Assembly (NCBI GenBank): GCA_016281385.1
Contig: JAEEIN010000047.1
Location: 1 to 47,197, forward strand
DNA from: Lachnospiraceae bacterium
Lineage (GTDB): Bacteria > Bacillota > Clostridia > Lachnospirales > Lachnospiraceae
DNA length: 47,197 nt
Direction: 5' to 3'
The notes under the pieces were generated by a model. It was not told the DNA's origin, searched no databases, and was given only the letters and a program-made list of their open reading frames with translations. Positions within the stretch are counted from its first letter, which is position 1. The number at the start of each line of letters is the position of its first letter. The position numbers were made by a program, and so were the translations under genes. This document shows, piece by piece, positions 7,994-16,682 of this stretch.

Positions 7994-10846
7994 TTACTGA
8001 CCGTCGATAAGGATGTAGGAACCATCCATTACGAAGCAGAAGTAGAGATCGCCGTCAATGGCAATTCCTGTGTAATTCTGGGTGTATGAAACACCGGCTT
8101 CTGTGGTCACATAAGCCTTTACATCGGCTGTGGAACCGTTGTTGGTAACTGCTAACAGCACATGTGCACCATTCATGTCTTCCTTAAAGGAATCCCAGTT
8201 CCAAGTGCACTCGGGAGTTACGATACCTTCGTAACCTGCGCCCCATCCGTAGTTATCGGAACGGACAACAGCGTACTCCTTATAGCCCTCTGTGGTATCA
8301 GCATGTCCGGTAGGTGTGTTCTGAAGTACAACGTTAAAGTTGTTCCAGTTCTCTGCGCCTGTGGTGTAGTTTGTGAAGCTCTTGTAAACGGTTTCTCCTT
8401 CAGCTACGGGGTAGATTGTGGAGAATGCTGTCCAGAAGGGGCTTGAAAGGTCTGTGTTACCAACCTTCTCGGACTCTATGGTCACATAAGCGCCATCCAT
8501 AACAAGGCAGAAATAAAGGTCACCGTCGATTGCGATTCCGGGATAGTTCTGGTGATATACCTTGCTGCCGTCAGCGGTTGTAACAAGTGCGTTAACATCT
8601 GCTGTGGAACCGTTGTTTGTAACTGTAAGAGCTACATAAGCACCGTCCATATCAGCCTTGAAGGAATCCCAGTTCCAGTCACAGTCGGGTGTGCAGATAC
8701 CTTCGTATCCTGCGCCCCATCCATAGTTATCGGCACGTACTACTGCATATTCCTTGTAGCCTTCTGTGGTGTCTGCATGTCCTGTAGGTGTTGCCTGAAG
8801 TACAACGTTGAAGTTGTTCCAGTTCTCAGCACCTGAGGTGTAGTTCTTAAAGAAGATGGTCTTTGACTCGCCTTCGGGTACAGCGTAAATATCTGAGAAT
8901 GCTGACCAGAAAGGTGAGGTTCTGTCTGTGTTACCTACGGTAACGGTATCGAAGTTGATGTAGGATCCGTCAACTGTGAAGCATGCGTAGAGATCTCCGT
9001 CAACTGCGATTCCTTTGTAAGCCTGGTGATATACCACACCGGCAACAGTCTCTGCTGTAAATACAACGTCTGCGCTGTCTGTGTTATTGGTGATGGTAAG
9101 GTTGATCTTAGCGCCTTCCATATCTTCCTTGAAGGTATCCCAGTTCCAGTCGCACTCGGTTGTAGCGATTCCCTCGTAACCTGCGCCCCAGCCGTAGTTG
9201 TCGGCACGTACAACACCATATTCCTTGTAGCCTTCTGTGGTGTCTGCATGTCCTGTAGGTGTGCTCTGAAGGATACATACGAAGTTGTTCCAGTTTTCAG
9301 CACCGTTTGTGTAGTTTGTAAAGGTCTTTGTTACGCTCTTTCCGGCAGGAACTGCGAAGATATCCGAGAATTCTGTCCAGAAAGCGCTGGTTCTGTCTGT
9401 AGCACCTACATTGATGCCGCCTGCCTTTGCTGTAAGATCCTTAACGGATACGATCTCAACATAGCTGTCTTTATTTGTAAATGTAAGATTAACTGCCTCT
9501 GCGGGATCAACAAATGTTGCGAAGGATACGCTTGCAACATTGACGCCGGGAGTACCGTAAACATCGATGTTATCGCAGCTTAAGGTAATGATGTCATTGT
9601 CTCTGGATACTGTGATAACGGGAGAAGCTTCTCTCATTACGTTTGAAAGCCATGTGTTCCAGTTACCCCATGTATAAGTGAAGTAGTTGGTAAGATCCGT
9701 ATTTCCGTCAACCAGTGTTCCGGTTGCATCGGCATATACGGTTGCAAGCTCATTTCCTGCCTCTGTAGCAAACTTTAAGATGTAGTTGTTCTTAAGGTCT
9801 GCACCGTCGGACCAGTTCTTTAATGTGAACTTAAAGGTCTCGCCGTCCTTGATGGGATAAACATCGGAAGTATACTGACCTTCAGTTGCCTTAAGTGTTA
9901 AGTCACCTAAAGCTGTGATGTAGCTTTCGCTTGCCTTGGGCTCGATAACTCTTTCAGGCTCTTCAAGCTTAACGTTTCTGTCGCCTACGGATGCGATGGC
10001 TGCGATCTCGGAAGCATCAAGAGCACGATCGTAAATATAGAGTTCATCGTAAGCTCCCTTAAATACTGCGTCCCAGTAGTTGATACCAAGTAAGAATTCA
10101 AAGGAATCTGCAGGCTGCATTGCGCTCTTTACAACATTTACGGGAACAACTTCGCCGTTTGCGATCTTTGAATATTCCTGTCCGTCAACATAAACCTTTG
10201 CGATGTTTAAGTTGCCGTCTGCGGAAACGCTGTTTTCATCAACAACAAGGGCTAAATGCATCCAGTGACCGGTCTGAGGATCGGATCCTGCTGCCTTCCA
10301 CTCCGCACGGCCTACGCCTGCGCCTTCATTTGACCAGATACCGGGGAATACCTGTAATGATGCGTCATCATCGGATGCAAGCCAGTCAAAGGCTGCCCAC
10401 TGCTCTGCTCCGATATCCTTGTTACCCTTGATATCGGGACCCCAGATGGTATTGGGCATGAAAAGTGCACTTCTCTGACAATATGTCCAGTAAGCTATGG
10501 TATAGGAATTTCCCACACCGTTTACATCCTCAAGGTCATAACCGTATACACCGTCATTGTAAAGGGCTTCACCCTTAACACCGGGGATGTAATTCTTTTC
10601 TTTTTCTACAGGTACCATTGTAGCTCCGGCTTCGCAGGTAACCTTTCTGATGGTCTCTTTGTCATCAGCTGCATCAAAAGAATAATAATACTTGAAATCC
10701 TGAGGGATCTCTGCGGCTGCTTCCGTTACGGCAGTATCGTTTCCGCTATCGGTGGAAGCAGGTGTCTCTTCTTTCTTACAGCCGGCCAGAACCGTTGTTG
10801 CAACCAGTGCGCTGCAAAGAAGAAGACTTACAAGTTTCTTTTTCAT
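7994..10846 (-). CDS. LamG-like lipoprotein with three tandem ~158-residue repeats
   Basis: A 950-residue exported lipoprotein (lipobox LAGC, Cys23). Residues about 45-290 look like a concanavalin/LamG beta-sandwich (FKYYYSFDAADDKET, NSYTIAYWTYC, KVYVDGQEYSKI, FKGAYDELYIYDRALDASEI). A diverged module follows, then three near-identical repeats, each starting around VGNTDRTSPFW and containing ENWNNFNVVLQ, PTGHADTTEGYKEY and NYGWGAGYEGI. Repeat DNA lies at roughly 9420-8946, 8945-8473 and 8472-7997. No catalytic motif is recognised. Inference: a surface polysaccharide-binding protein for arabinan or a related polymer, the tryptophan- and tyrosine-rich repeats being carbohydrate-binding modules. 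ATG at 10846 has AAGGAGG at ideal spacing; an upstream in-frame start at 10894 does not. It is positioned directly after the solute-binding protein gene. Confidence 0.82.
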   Translation of the reverse strand: MKKKLVSLLLCSALVATTVLAGCKKEETPASTDSGNDTAVTEAAAEIPQDFKYYYSFDAADDKETIRKVTCEAGATMVPVEKEKNYIPGVKGEALYNDGVYGYDLEDVNGVGNSYTIAYWTYCQRSALFMPNTIWGPDIKGNKDIGAEQWAAFDWLASDDDASLQVFPGIWSNEGAGVGRAEWKAAGSDPQTGHWMHLALVVDENSVSADGNLNIAKVYVDGQEYSKIANGEVVPVNVVKSAMQPADSFEFLLGINYWDAVFKGAYDELYIYDRALDASEIAAIASVGDRNVKLEEPERVIEPKASESYITALGDLTLKATEGQYTSDVYPIKDGETFKFTLKNWSDGADLKNNYILKFATEAGNELATVYADATGTLVDGNTDLTNYFTYTWGNWNTWLSNVMREASPVITVSRDNDIITLSCDNIDVYGTPGVNVASVSFATFVDPAEAVNLTFTNKDSYVEIVSVKDLTAKAGGINVGATDRTSAFWTEFSDIFAVPAGKSVTKTFTNYTNGAENWNNFVCILQSTPTGHADTTEGYKEYGVVRADNYGWGAGYEGIATTECDWNWDTFKEDMEGAKINLTITNNTDSADVVFTAETVAGVVYHQAYKGIAVDGDLYACFTVDGSYINFDTVTVGNTDRTSPFWSAFSDIYAVPEGESKTIFFKNYTSGAENWNNFNVVLQATPTGHADTTEGYKEYAVVRADNYGWGAGYEGICTPDCDWNWDSFKADMDGAYVALTVTNNGSTADVNALVTTADGSKVYHQNYPGIAIDGDLYFCLVMDGAYVTIESEKVGNTDLSSPFWTAFSTIYPVAEGETVYKSFTNYTTGAENWNNFNVVLQNTPTGHADTTEGYKEYAVVRSDNYGWGAGYEGIVTPECTWNWDSFKEDMNGAHVLLAVTNNGSTADVKAYVTTEAGVSYTQNYTGIAIDGDLYFCFVMDGSYILIDGQ
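7997..9420 (-). repeat. Three tandem coding repeats of ~475 bp
   Basis: Three consecutive units of about 475 bp inside the LamG lipoprotein gene encode about 158 residues each. The last two copies are most alike at protein level. All share the core ENWNNF, GHADTTEGYKEY and NYGWGAGYEGI. A fourth, strongly diverged relative appears to precede them (about 9945-9421). The in-phase copies indicate domain duplication. Confidence 0.85.
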
Positions 10847-10870
10847 ATGGAATTTCCTCCTTGTGAGTTT

Positions 10871-10913
10871 AACCCCCCATCGGGGTATCTTCACCCGGGT
10901 CCGAAGACCCGGG
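10871..10913 (-). other. Two intercistronic hairpins between solute-binding protein and LamG lipoprotein genes
   Basis: In transcript sense, CCCGGGTC-TTCG-GACCCGGG is a perfect 8-bp stem with a UUCG tetraloop, followed by a second stem ACCCC-GAT-GGGGGT. There is no U-run. Such structures commonly protect the 3' end of the highly expressed solute-binding protein message, giving it excess over neighbouring products. Confidence 0.7.
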
Positions 10914-10924
10914 AATGTTTCTTT

Positions 10925-12448
10925 TTACTGTCCGAATGAGCTTGTAACAGCTTCGTACCTGGCGATCTCTTCGTCGGAGAGAACGTCGTAACCTGTAGGT
11001 CCGAAGTAGGAAAGCATTGCCTCTGCATGGTAGTAGTTAGCCTGCTCGGTTGCTTCCTCGGCATAGTCTGCGGACTTTGCTGTTCCGTTGTCTACAAGGT
11101 CATGGATACCGATCTTGTTAAAGTACTGATCACAGAAGTTCCAGTAACCTGCGATGGAGTACCATCCGTAAGGAACGGGTCTTGTGATGGATGAGAAATA
11201 ATCATCCCAGTATTTCTTGTGGTCCTCATCTGAAGGGAACAAAGCCTTGTATCTTGCCCATACACCCTCATCAAGAGTCATGGGAACAGGCATGTTGGAA
11301 TGCTGCAATGCTACACCCGATGCGTTTGTGATGGAATTGTCTTCGTAGATATCCATACGAGCGTTCCATCCGTCTGTACCGATACCCATGAACTTAAGAA
11401 GAAGGTATGCTTCATAAGGATGTTCACAGGAGCTTGATACGCCGCCGATGTACATGTTTGCGATGACATTGTGTTCTTTTTCGTCAACTACATTGGGTGT
11501 TACATAAGGTACGATATCAAGGCCGTAGGTGTCCTGATAGCCTTCTGTAGCCCAGAGGTTCTGATATGACCAGAAACCTTCGGAGAATACTGCTACGTGA
11601 CCTGTTGCACCAAACCATGTGCCCCAGTCACCTGACCAGTCTTCCATTGCCTGAGTGTTCTGCTGGGGAGCTACATAACCTGCAAGCTTAAGGTCTGAGA
11701 ACTGCTGCTCACCGATGGCCCAGTAGGAAAGATCGAAGTCATTTCCGTCGAATCCGAACTCACCCTTGATGGCTCTTTCTGCTGTGGAGCAGGCTGCGAT
11801 ACCGTAAAGGGAGTCAAGTCTGTTGTAGTAACCGAGTCCGTAGTACTTCATACCGGTTCTGTCATCAACGGTAGCGTCCTTGATGAGCTGGATCATCTCG
11901 TCCCATGTCCAGTCTGTTCTGGGCATTTCAAGATTCAGCTTCTCGATAACGTTACGATCGATGAATACTGCGCTGGGCTGATACCAGGTAGGAAGTCCCC
12001 ACCATCTGTCCGTATCAAACTTACCGATACCGTACTCCTTGATGGTAGGCATCATTTTGCCCATATCAGGGTCTTTCTCAACATACTCGGTAATGTCTGC
12101 CCAATACTCATTTGCAAGGGCTGTGTCGGAATCGGTTCCCGAGAAAACATCGGGGAAGGTCCCTGCTGCGGCAGCTGCGGAAAGATCCGTACTCATATCG
12201 CTGATCTGCTTGCATTCAACGGTAATGTTCGGATATTTCTTCATAAATGCTTCCGCAAGAAGTCCGATGGTGGTCTCATCTTCGTAGTGCCAATAAGTGA
12301 GTGTGATCTCATCTGTTGTTGTGCCGTCAGCACCCGCTGCGCCGGAATTGTCACTTCCGCTCTTTGCAGTCTTGGAGCCACCGCAGGCCGTAAGGCTGAG
12401 GGTCATGACTGCAGCAAGTATCGCAGCTACAATTTGTTTCTTTTTCAT
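10925..12448 (-). CDS. ABC transporter solute-binding lipoprotein (family 1, sugar)
   Basis: A 507-residue exported lipoprotein (signal and lipobox SLTACGG, Cys22). The chain begins ITLTYWHYEDETTIGLLAEA, and internal motifs FPDVFSGTDSDTALAN, RTDWTWDEMIQLIKDA and VAVFSEGFW are typical of family-1 sugar-binding proteins. Many aromatic residues in the C-terminal half fit a sugar ligand. ATG at 12448 has AAGGAGG 7 nt upstream. It is encoded 63 nt after a MalF/MalG-type permease pair, which it most probably serves. Ligand is inferred to be arabino-oligosaccharide from the adjacent glycosidases. This is the second solute-binding protein of the same locus. Confidence 0.9.
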   Translation of the reverse strand: MKKKQIVAAILAAVMTLSLTACGGSKTAKSGSDNSGAAGADGTTTDEITLTYWHYEDETTIGLLAEAFMKKYPNITVECKQISDMSTDLSAAAAAGTFPDVFSGTDSDTALANEYWADITEYVEKDPDMGKMMPTIKEYGIGKFDTDRWWGLPTWYQPSAVFIDRNVIEKLNLEMPRTDWTWDEMIQLIKDATVDDRTGMKYYGLGYYNRLDSLYGIAACSTAERAIKGEFGFDGNDFDLSYWAIGEQQFSDLKLAGYVAPQQNTQAMEDWSGDWGTWFGATGHVAVFSEGFWSYQNLWATEGYQDTYGLDIVPYVTPNVVDEKEHNVIANMYIGGVSSSCEHPYEAYLLLKFMGIGTDGWNARMDIYEDNSITNASGVALQHSNMPVPMTLDEGVWARYKALFPSDEDHKKYWDDYFSSITRPVPYGWYSIAGYWNFCDQYFNKIGIHDLVDNGTAKSADYAEEATEQANYYHAEAMLSYFGPTGYDVLSDEEIARYEAVTSSFGQ

Positions 12449-12511
12449 AGATTCCTCCTTATTCTATCTCTACCCATCCCGGGTTAAGATCTTTGTGAGT
12501 GTTTAGTGTTA

Positions 12512-13519
12512 TCATTCTCCCGTGATACCTGCACGATCGATACTCTCTACGAACTGCTTCTGAAGGATCAGATACATGATGAGCAAGGGTAAAATGGTAA
12601 GTGTGGTGGCTGCCATCCTGACGGATTCGTTAAGGCTCGTTGCCGTGTCGCCGACACTGGCTCTGGTCTCAAAGGATGCGTCGAAATTCTTAAGCTGTAC
12701 CACCAGGTTCACCCAGTTACTCTTGGTCGCAAGACCCTGCACATACAGTTCCGTAAGGTAAGATTCGTTCCAGTACCATACGAAAGAAAAAAGAACAACC
12801 GTTACTATTGCCGGAATTGCGGAAGGGATTGCAATCTTAAAGAATGCCCTGAAATGTCCCGCTCCGTCGATGGCGGCGGCTTCCATCAGAACCTTCGGTA
12901 TCTGCCTAAAGAACTGATAAAAGATCAGAATGAATATGGGAGCGTTAAGACCGTTTCCGAAAAGCGCCGGAAGTATGAAGGTAAGTAACGTTCCCTGAAT
13001 ACCAACCTTGTTGAACAACACATAGGTGGGTATCATGGTAACCTGACTTGGAAGGATGTATGAGAATATCAAAAGTCCCATCATCAGCTTCTTTCCCTTA
13101 AAGTCATATCTTGCAAAGCCATAGCCTATTACCATGTCAATGAACACATTGCATATGGTGGGAAGTCCTGCTATGAGTATTCCCTTTCCGAAGGCCGACC
13201 AGAAATTCATGGATTTGGCTGCATCGATGAAGTTCTGCATATACAGGCTTGAAGGAAGCCACTTTACGGAAGTGTCCAGAAGGTCATCCCTGCTCATGAA
13301 GCTTGTGCTTATCATATAGAGCATGGGATAGAGATAAACAAATCCGATACATATGAGCAGGGCATATACCACCAGCTGATTGCCCACTCCCTGCTTCTCC
13401 CTTGTTCCGAAGATGAAGCGGTGGAGTTTTTCTTTGGTAAAATACTTTTTAATAGTCGCCGTTGCCGTCGTAGGTCTTATATTTGTGGCTTTTCCTTGCT
13501 CTTTCGAGTTTGCGGACAT
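12512..13519 (-). CDS. Carbohydrate ABC transporter permease, MalG type
   Basis: A 335-residue inner-membrane permease with six predicted helices and the EAA loop reading EAAAIDGAGHFRAFFKIAIP, which docks the ATPase. The C-terminus (LPLLIMYLILQKQFVESIDRAGITGE) is typical of MalG-like CUT1 subunits. ATG at 13519 is preferred (AAGGAGG about 10 nt upstream); a GTG at 13528 is too close to that site. The gene starts inside the 3' end of the MalF-type partner, a 71-bp overlap in another frame, so translation is very likely coupled. No ATP-binding gene follows. Confidence 0.92.
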   Translation of the reverse strand: MSANSKEQGKATNIRPTTATATIKKYFTKEKLHRFIFGTREKQGVGNQLVVYALLICIGFVYLYPMLYMISTSFMSRDDLLDTSVKWLPSSLYMQNFIDAAKSMNFWSAFGKGILIAGLPTICNVFIDMVIGYGFARYDFKGKKLMMGLLIFSYILPSQVTMIPTYVLFNKVGIQGTLLTFILPALFGNGLNAPIFILIFYQFFRQIPKVLMEAAAIDGAGHFRAFFKIAIPSAIPAIVTVVLFSFVWYWNESYLTELYVQGLATKSNWVNLVVQLKNFDASFETRASVGDTATSLNESVRMAATTLTILPLLIMYLILQKQFVESIDRAGITGE

Positions 13520-14498
13520 TTCTCTCACCCCTCCTTTCTATCCTCTTTACAAGTCTTTCTTCTTTCTTTAAGGCTCTGCGCCTCTTTATTACCATTCGGT
13601 CATATACATCCTTCTTGCTGCCAAGGAGTAAGAAGAACAACAACACTATCAGCGTTACGATGACCGCATACATCCAAGCCATGGCTGATGCGTATCCGTA
13701 TCCCTTCTCTTTGGTTCCCGAAAACATTGCGGATTCGATCATATTGATGAGTTCGTTCTGCTCGTTTCCCGACAAGAAGATGACGGTGTATACCGCGTTA
13801 AGTAAAATAAAATTCTTGATCGTAGGAAGCGTTATCTTCCAGAAGCACTCCCATCCCGAACCTCCGTCCATCTTGGCGGCTTCATAAAGTGAAGGATCCA
13901 CCTTCTGAAGGGCTGAGAGGAATATGAGTATCTGCACTCCCGAGTACCACAGTATCATGATCATGTTGGAGAAAAGCTCTCCGATGGATGTAGCCACCGA
14001 GTATGGAAGGAAGCTGTCCATTGCATTTACCACCGCCTGGGTGTTCATTGCAGGAATGCTTGATGCTCCTTCGCTGACCAGCATGTTCATTACCGGGCCG
14101 CTCACGATGATAACGGGAAGGAAAAAGATAAGTCTGAAAAAGGCTTTGCACTTTATTTTTCCGTTAAGCATCATGGCGATTATCAGGGCGAACACCACGA
14201 TGACCGGTACCTCAACTATGGTCTGCCAGATGTAGGTGACCAGCTGCTTGGGGAATTCCGGATTCTCAAGCCAGATCTGGGTGAAATTACCGGTACCTAC
14301 CCAGATGAATTTGGTCTGAAGGGGCGTGATCCTGATGTTGTACCACATGTAGTAAAAGGACTGTCCCAGGGGGTAGATGAGGAATGCAAGCACCCCGATG
14401 ATCCAGGGAAGAACAAAGAGATATCCCACTCTTGCTTCTCTTGCTTCCAGGCGCCCCTGCTTGATCTTTGGTTTTTTTAGTTTCTTTTCTTTGCTCAT
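13449..14498 (-). CDS. Carbohydrate ABC transporter permease, MalF type
   Basis: A 349-residue six-helix permease with EAA loop YEAAKMDGGSGWECFWKITLP. It has a basic N-terminus (SKEKKLKKPKIKQGR) and an unusual, highly basic C-terminal tail of about 55 residues after the last helix (IKRRRALKKEERLVK and onwards). The last 23 codons of this tail overlap the start of the MalG-type gene. The start ATG abuts the stop of the DUF5696 gene (TAAATG), so the two are coupled. It pairs with the downstream permease and the 507-residue solute-binding protein as the second CUT1 importer of the locus. Confidence 0.92.
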   Translation of the reverse strand: MSKEKKLKKPKIKQGRLEAREARVGYLFVLPWIIGVLAFLIYPLGQSFYYMWYNIRITPLQTKFIWVGTGNFTQIWLENPEFPKQLVTYIWQTIVEVPVIVVFALIIAMMLNGKIKCKAFFRLIFFLPVIIVSGPVMNMLVSEGASSIPAMNTQAVVNAMDSFLPYSVATSIGELFSNMIMILWYSGVQILIFLSALQKVDPSLYEAAKMDGGSGWECFWKITLPTIKNFILLNAVYTVIFLSGNEQNELINMIESAMFSGTKEKGYGYASAMAWMYAVIVTLIVLLFFLLLGSKKDVYDRMVIKRRRALKKEERLVKRIERRGERNVRKLERARKSHKYKTYDGNGDY

Positions 14499-16682
14499 TT
14501 ACTTATAAACCTCATAGGACATTGATCCGACTGTCACACCGTCGATGGTCGCATCAGAGCTTCCGTAGTTTATTAAGATCTTCACTCCGTTTGTGTAGGT
14601 AACGATCCTTAAATCTCCTTCGATCCTGTGATTCTTAATGGTTGCGCCCTTAGTGAGTTCTCCCAGGGCTTTAAGCTCTTCGTTGTACTCAAGGATCGTG
14701 CTCTTATAGGACGAATACTCCGAGCTGTAAACATCGCTTGAATTGGTATATATAAGCTCCGAGGAGCTTTCCTTTGTGATGTAAAAAGAAGGGAAGGATC
14801 CTGTCTCCACCATCTTTAAGAAGAATTCCTGCTTGTTTGCCTCGAAATTCACATACTCGGCATACACCGGCATGCTGCCCTTCAAAACGATGCTTAAGAA
14901 GGGAACGCTCTCATCTTCGTAGATGTAGCTTGAAGTATATAGCGGCATATCAAGGAAGCACTCCGTATTCTTCCAAAGGTACGCAAAGGGCTGCTCCATT
15001 ACCAGTTTTGTGTTTTCATCAACATATGTGACCGTATCCGCGTAAGAGCTCTGGGTATCATATCTTGTGTAGTTGTTTCCGCTGTAGTTATAGGAAAACA
15101 AGGTGTTTGTGATCCCTGCAAGGCAAAGTGAAGATACGCCCTTTTTCGTATAGCTTGATATAAATCTCTTAAGGAGAGTGTCGCTCCTTTGAGGGATCAG
15201 ATACAGGAAGTTTTCGTACACATCTCTGTAGGTCTTTTCCTCATATCTTCTCTTGTTTATCTTCTTTACCACATTGAAGGTAGCGTTGTTTTCATCGGGA
15301 TTGATGGTCCTTGCCTCGTTATAGAGATACATCTCGATTCCACGTTTTTGTGCATCCCCAATGAGCTTTGTAAGATCTGCGGTACTGCCGATCTTTGAAT
15401 CGGCTTTATATCCGGTGATGGGGATATCGTAAAGACCTCCCTGCTGCCAGCCCTTGTATACTGTGAAGATGTCCGTAACGTTCTCTTTTTCCAGATCGTC
15501 ATATATCTCGTAAATGTCTTCAACGGTGGTCATCACCACTGCTGAGGTTCCAAGGACCCAGGTCTCTCTCTCGGTTCCAAGGAAATCGATCCTTGTTTTA
15601 TAGGAATCCTCCGAAACCTTCAGATCTTTGCGCTTTAAGAGATATTCCCTGTAGGCATTGGCCATACCGCTGTAATCAGCCTCTTCTCCTGTGAGAAAAA
15701 TAAACCTTACTCCCAGATCCGAGTGGCTCCGCTCTCCTTCATATACGTGAAGGGAACCGGCGGTGGAATTGTTGCTGGTAGGCTGTGTATAGGTCTTTCT
15801 CAATACAAACTTGGCATACGCCCTGTTGTAGTAAACGCTGGCTCCGTTGGGTATGCACTCAATGGAGGCTCTGGCTTCACCCTCTTCCACCACTGCAAGA
15901 TATGCGATCTCATCATCCGTATGAGCGATACCGAAGACCGGTGCGATGACCTGCTCGGAATCCTGAATGGTGTTATAACGATCGTTTAAGAGGGTCACTA
16001 CGTTTAATTCGTCAAAGCCCACGTCCGATCCGTAGATCATTCCCGAAAAGCCGCTCTTGAACCTTCCCTCTTTGTCATTTAAATAAATGAGAGCTCCGTT
16101 TCCGTCAGGAACAAGAATGTAGCCTTCCTTGGAATCAAGATAGGAGTTACCCATGTAGGGATAGAGGCTTACGGTTCCTATGAAATAGCTGTTTCCGTCT
16201 TCCACTATGGACTCATCCGGAACCCTTGCCACCAGTCCCTCGTCTGTTAACGAAACCTCCAAAGTAAGACCGAATCTGTATTTGGTCCAGTAAAGCTTTG
16301 CCGAAAAACCGTTGGAATTACAGGTTATCTCTTTCTTGACATCGTCGTTTACGATATCTGCCTGCTGGGTGTCATCGCTTCCGTTGATCATGGTTATGAC
16401 CACTGCGGAGTTCATGGCTCCGAGCCAGGTGTTGTTGTTCTTGCCGTCGTCATATTCGATGGCACTTGTCATGTAAGCGCCGGTTTCTTTGTTCTCGATG
16501 GCAAGAGCCAAAGTTTCTTCGTTTAAATAGAGCCTGTAATCATCGCTTTCGCAAAGGTAGCTGCAGCCGTTTATATCGCTCTGCGCATAGGCCCTTATCT
16601 TAAGCTCTCCCAAGGGAGAAATAACTGCTACCAAGACTGCAAGGAGCAGCGCCGTAATGCTTTTTATCGATCTATGAGCCAA
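14499..16682 (-). CDS. DUF5696-type exported protein
   Basis: About 727 residues with an N-terminal signal (hydrophobic SITALLLAVLVAVISPLG, then AYAQ) and a long extracytoplasmic part. The segment GYILVPDGNGALIYLNDKEG is a hallmark of the DUF5696 family. The middle and C-terminal parts resemble a TIM-barrel-like glycoside-hydrolase fold (for example GIEMYLYNEARTINPDE), but no catalytic pair could be assigned. Known: such genes recur between sugar permeases and NHL/Yip1 genes in Firmicutes; their function is undescribed. The start is uncertain. TTG at 16682 has GGAGAGG about 12 nt upstream and overlaps the preceding gene by 11 nt; a TTG at 16724 lacks a ribosome site. Inference: an accessory factor for binding or trimming arabino-oligosaccharides at the importer. 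Confidence 0.75.
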   Translation of the reverse strand: MAHRSIKSITALLLAVLVAVISPLGELKIRAYAQSDINGCSYLCESDDYRLYLNEETLALAIENKETGAYMTSAIEYDDGKNNNTWLGAMNSAVVITMINGSDDTQQADIVNDDVKKEITCNSNGFSAKLYWTKYRFGLTLEVSLTDEGLVARVPDESIVEDGNSYFIGTVSLYPYMGNSYLDSKEGYILVPDGNGALIYLNDKEGRFKSGFSGMIYGSDVGFDELNVVTLLNDRYNTIQDSEQVIAPVFGIAHTDDEIAYLAVVEEGEARASIECIPNGASVYYNRAYAKFVLRKTYTQPTSNNSTAGSLHVYEGERSHSDLGVRFIFLTGEEADYSGMANAYREYLLKRKDLKVSEDSYKTRIDFLGTERETWVLGTSAVVMTTVEDIYEIYDDLEKENVTDIFTVYKGWQQGGLYDIPITGYKADSKIGSTADLTKLIGDAQKRGIEMYLYNEARTINPDENNATFNVVKKINKRRYEEKTYRDVYENFLYLIPQRSDTLLKRFISSYTKKGVSSLCLAGITNTLFSYNYSGNNYTRYDTQSSYADTVTYVDENTKLVMEQPFAYLWKNTECFLDMPLYTSSYIYEDESVPFLSIVLKGSMPVYAEYVNFEANKQEFFLKMVETGSFPSFYITKESSSELIYTNSSDVYSSEYSSYKSTILEYNEELKALGELTKGATIKNHRIEGDLRIVTYTNGVKILINYGSSDATIDGVTVGSMSYEVYK

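Noticed and set aside
8162-9583. Three similar plus-strand frames inside the LamG lipoprotein gene
   Set aside because: They repeat only because the coding strand carries three tandem repeats; they lack plausible protein composition.
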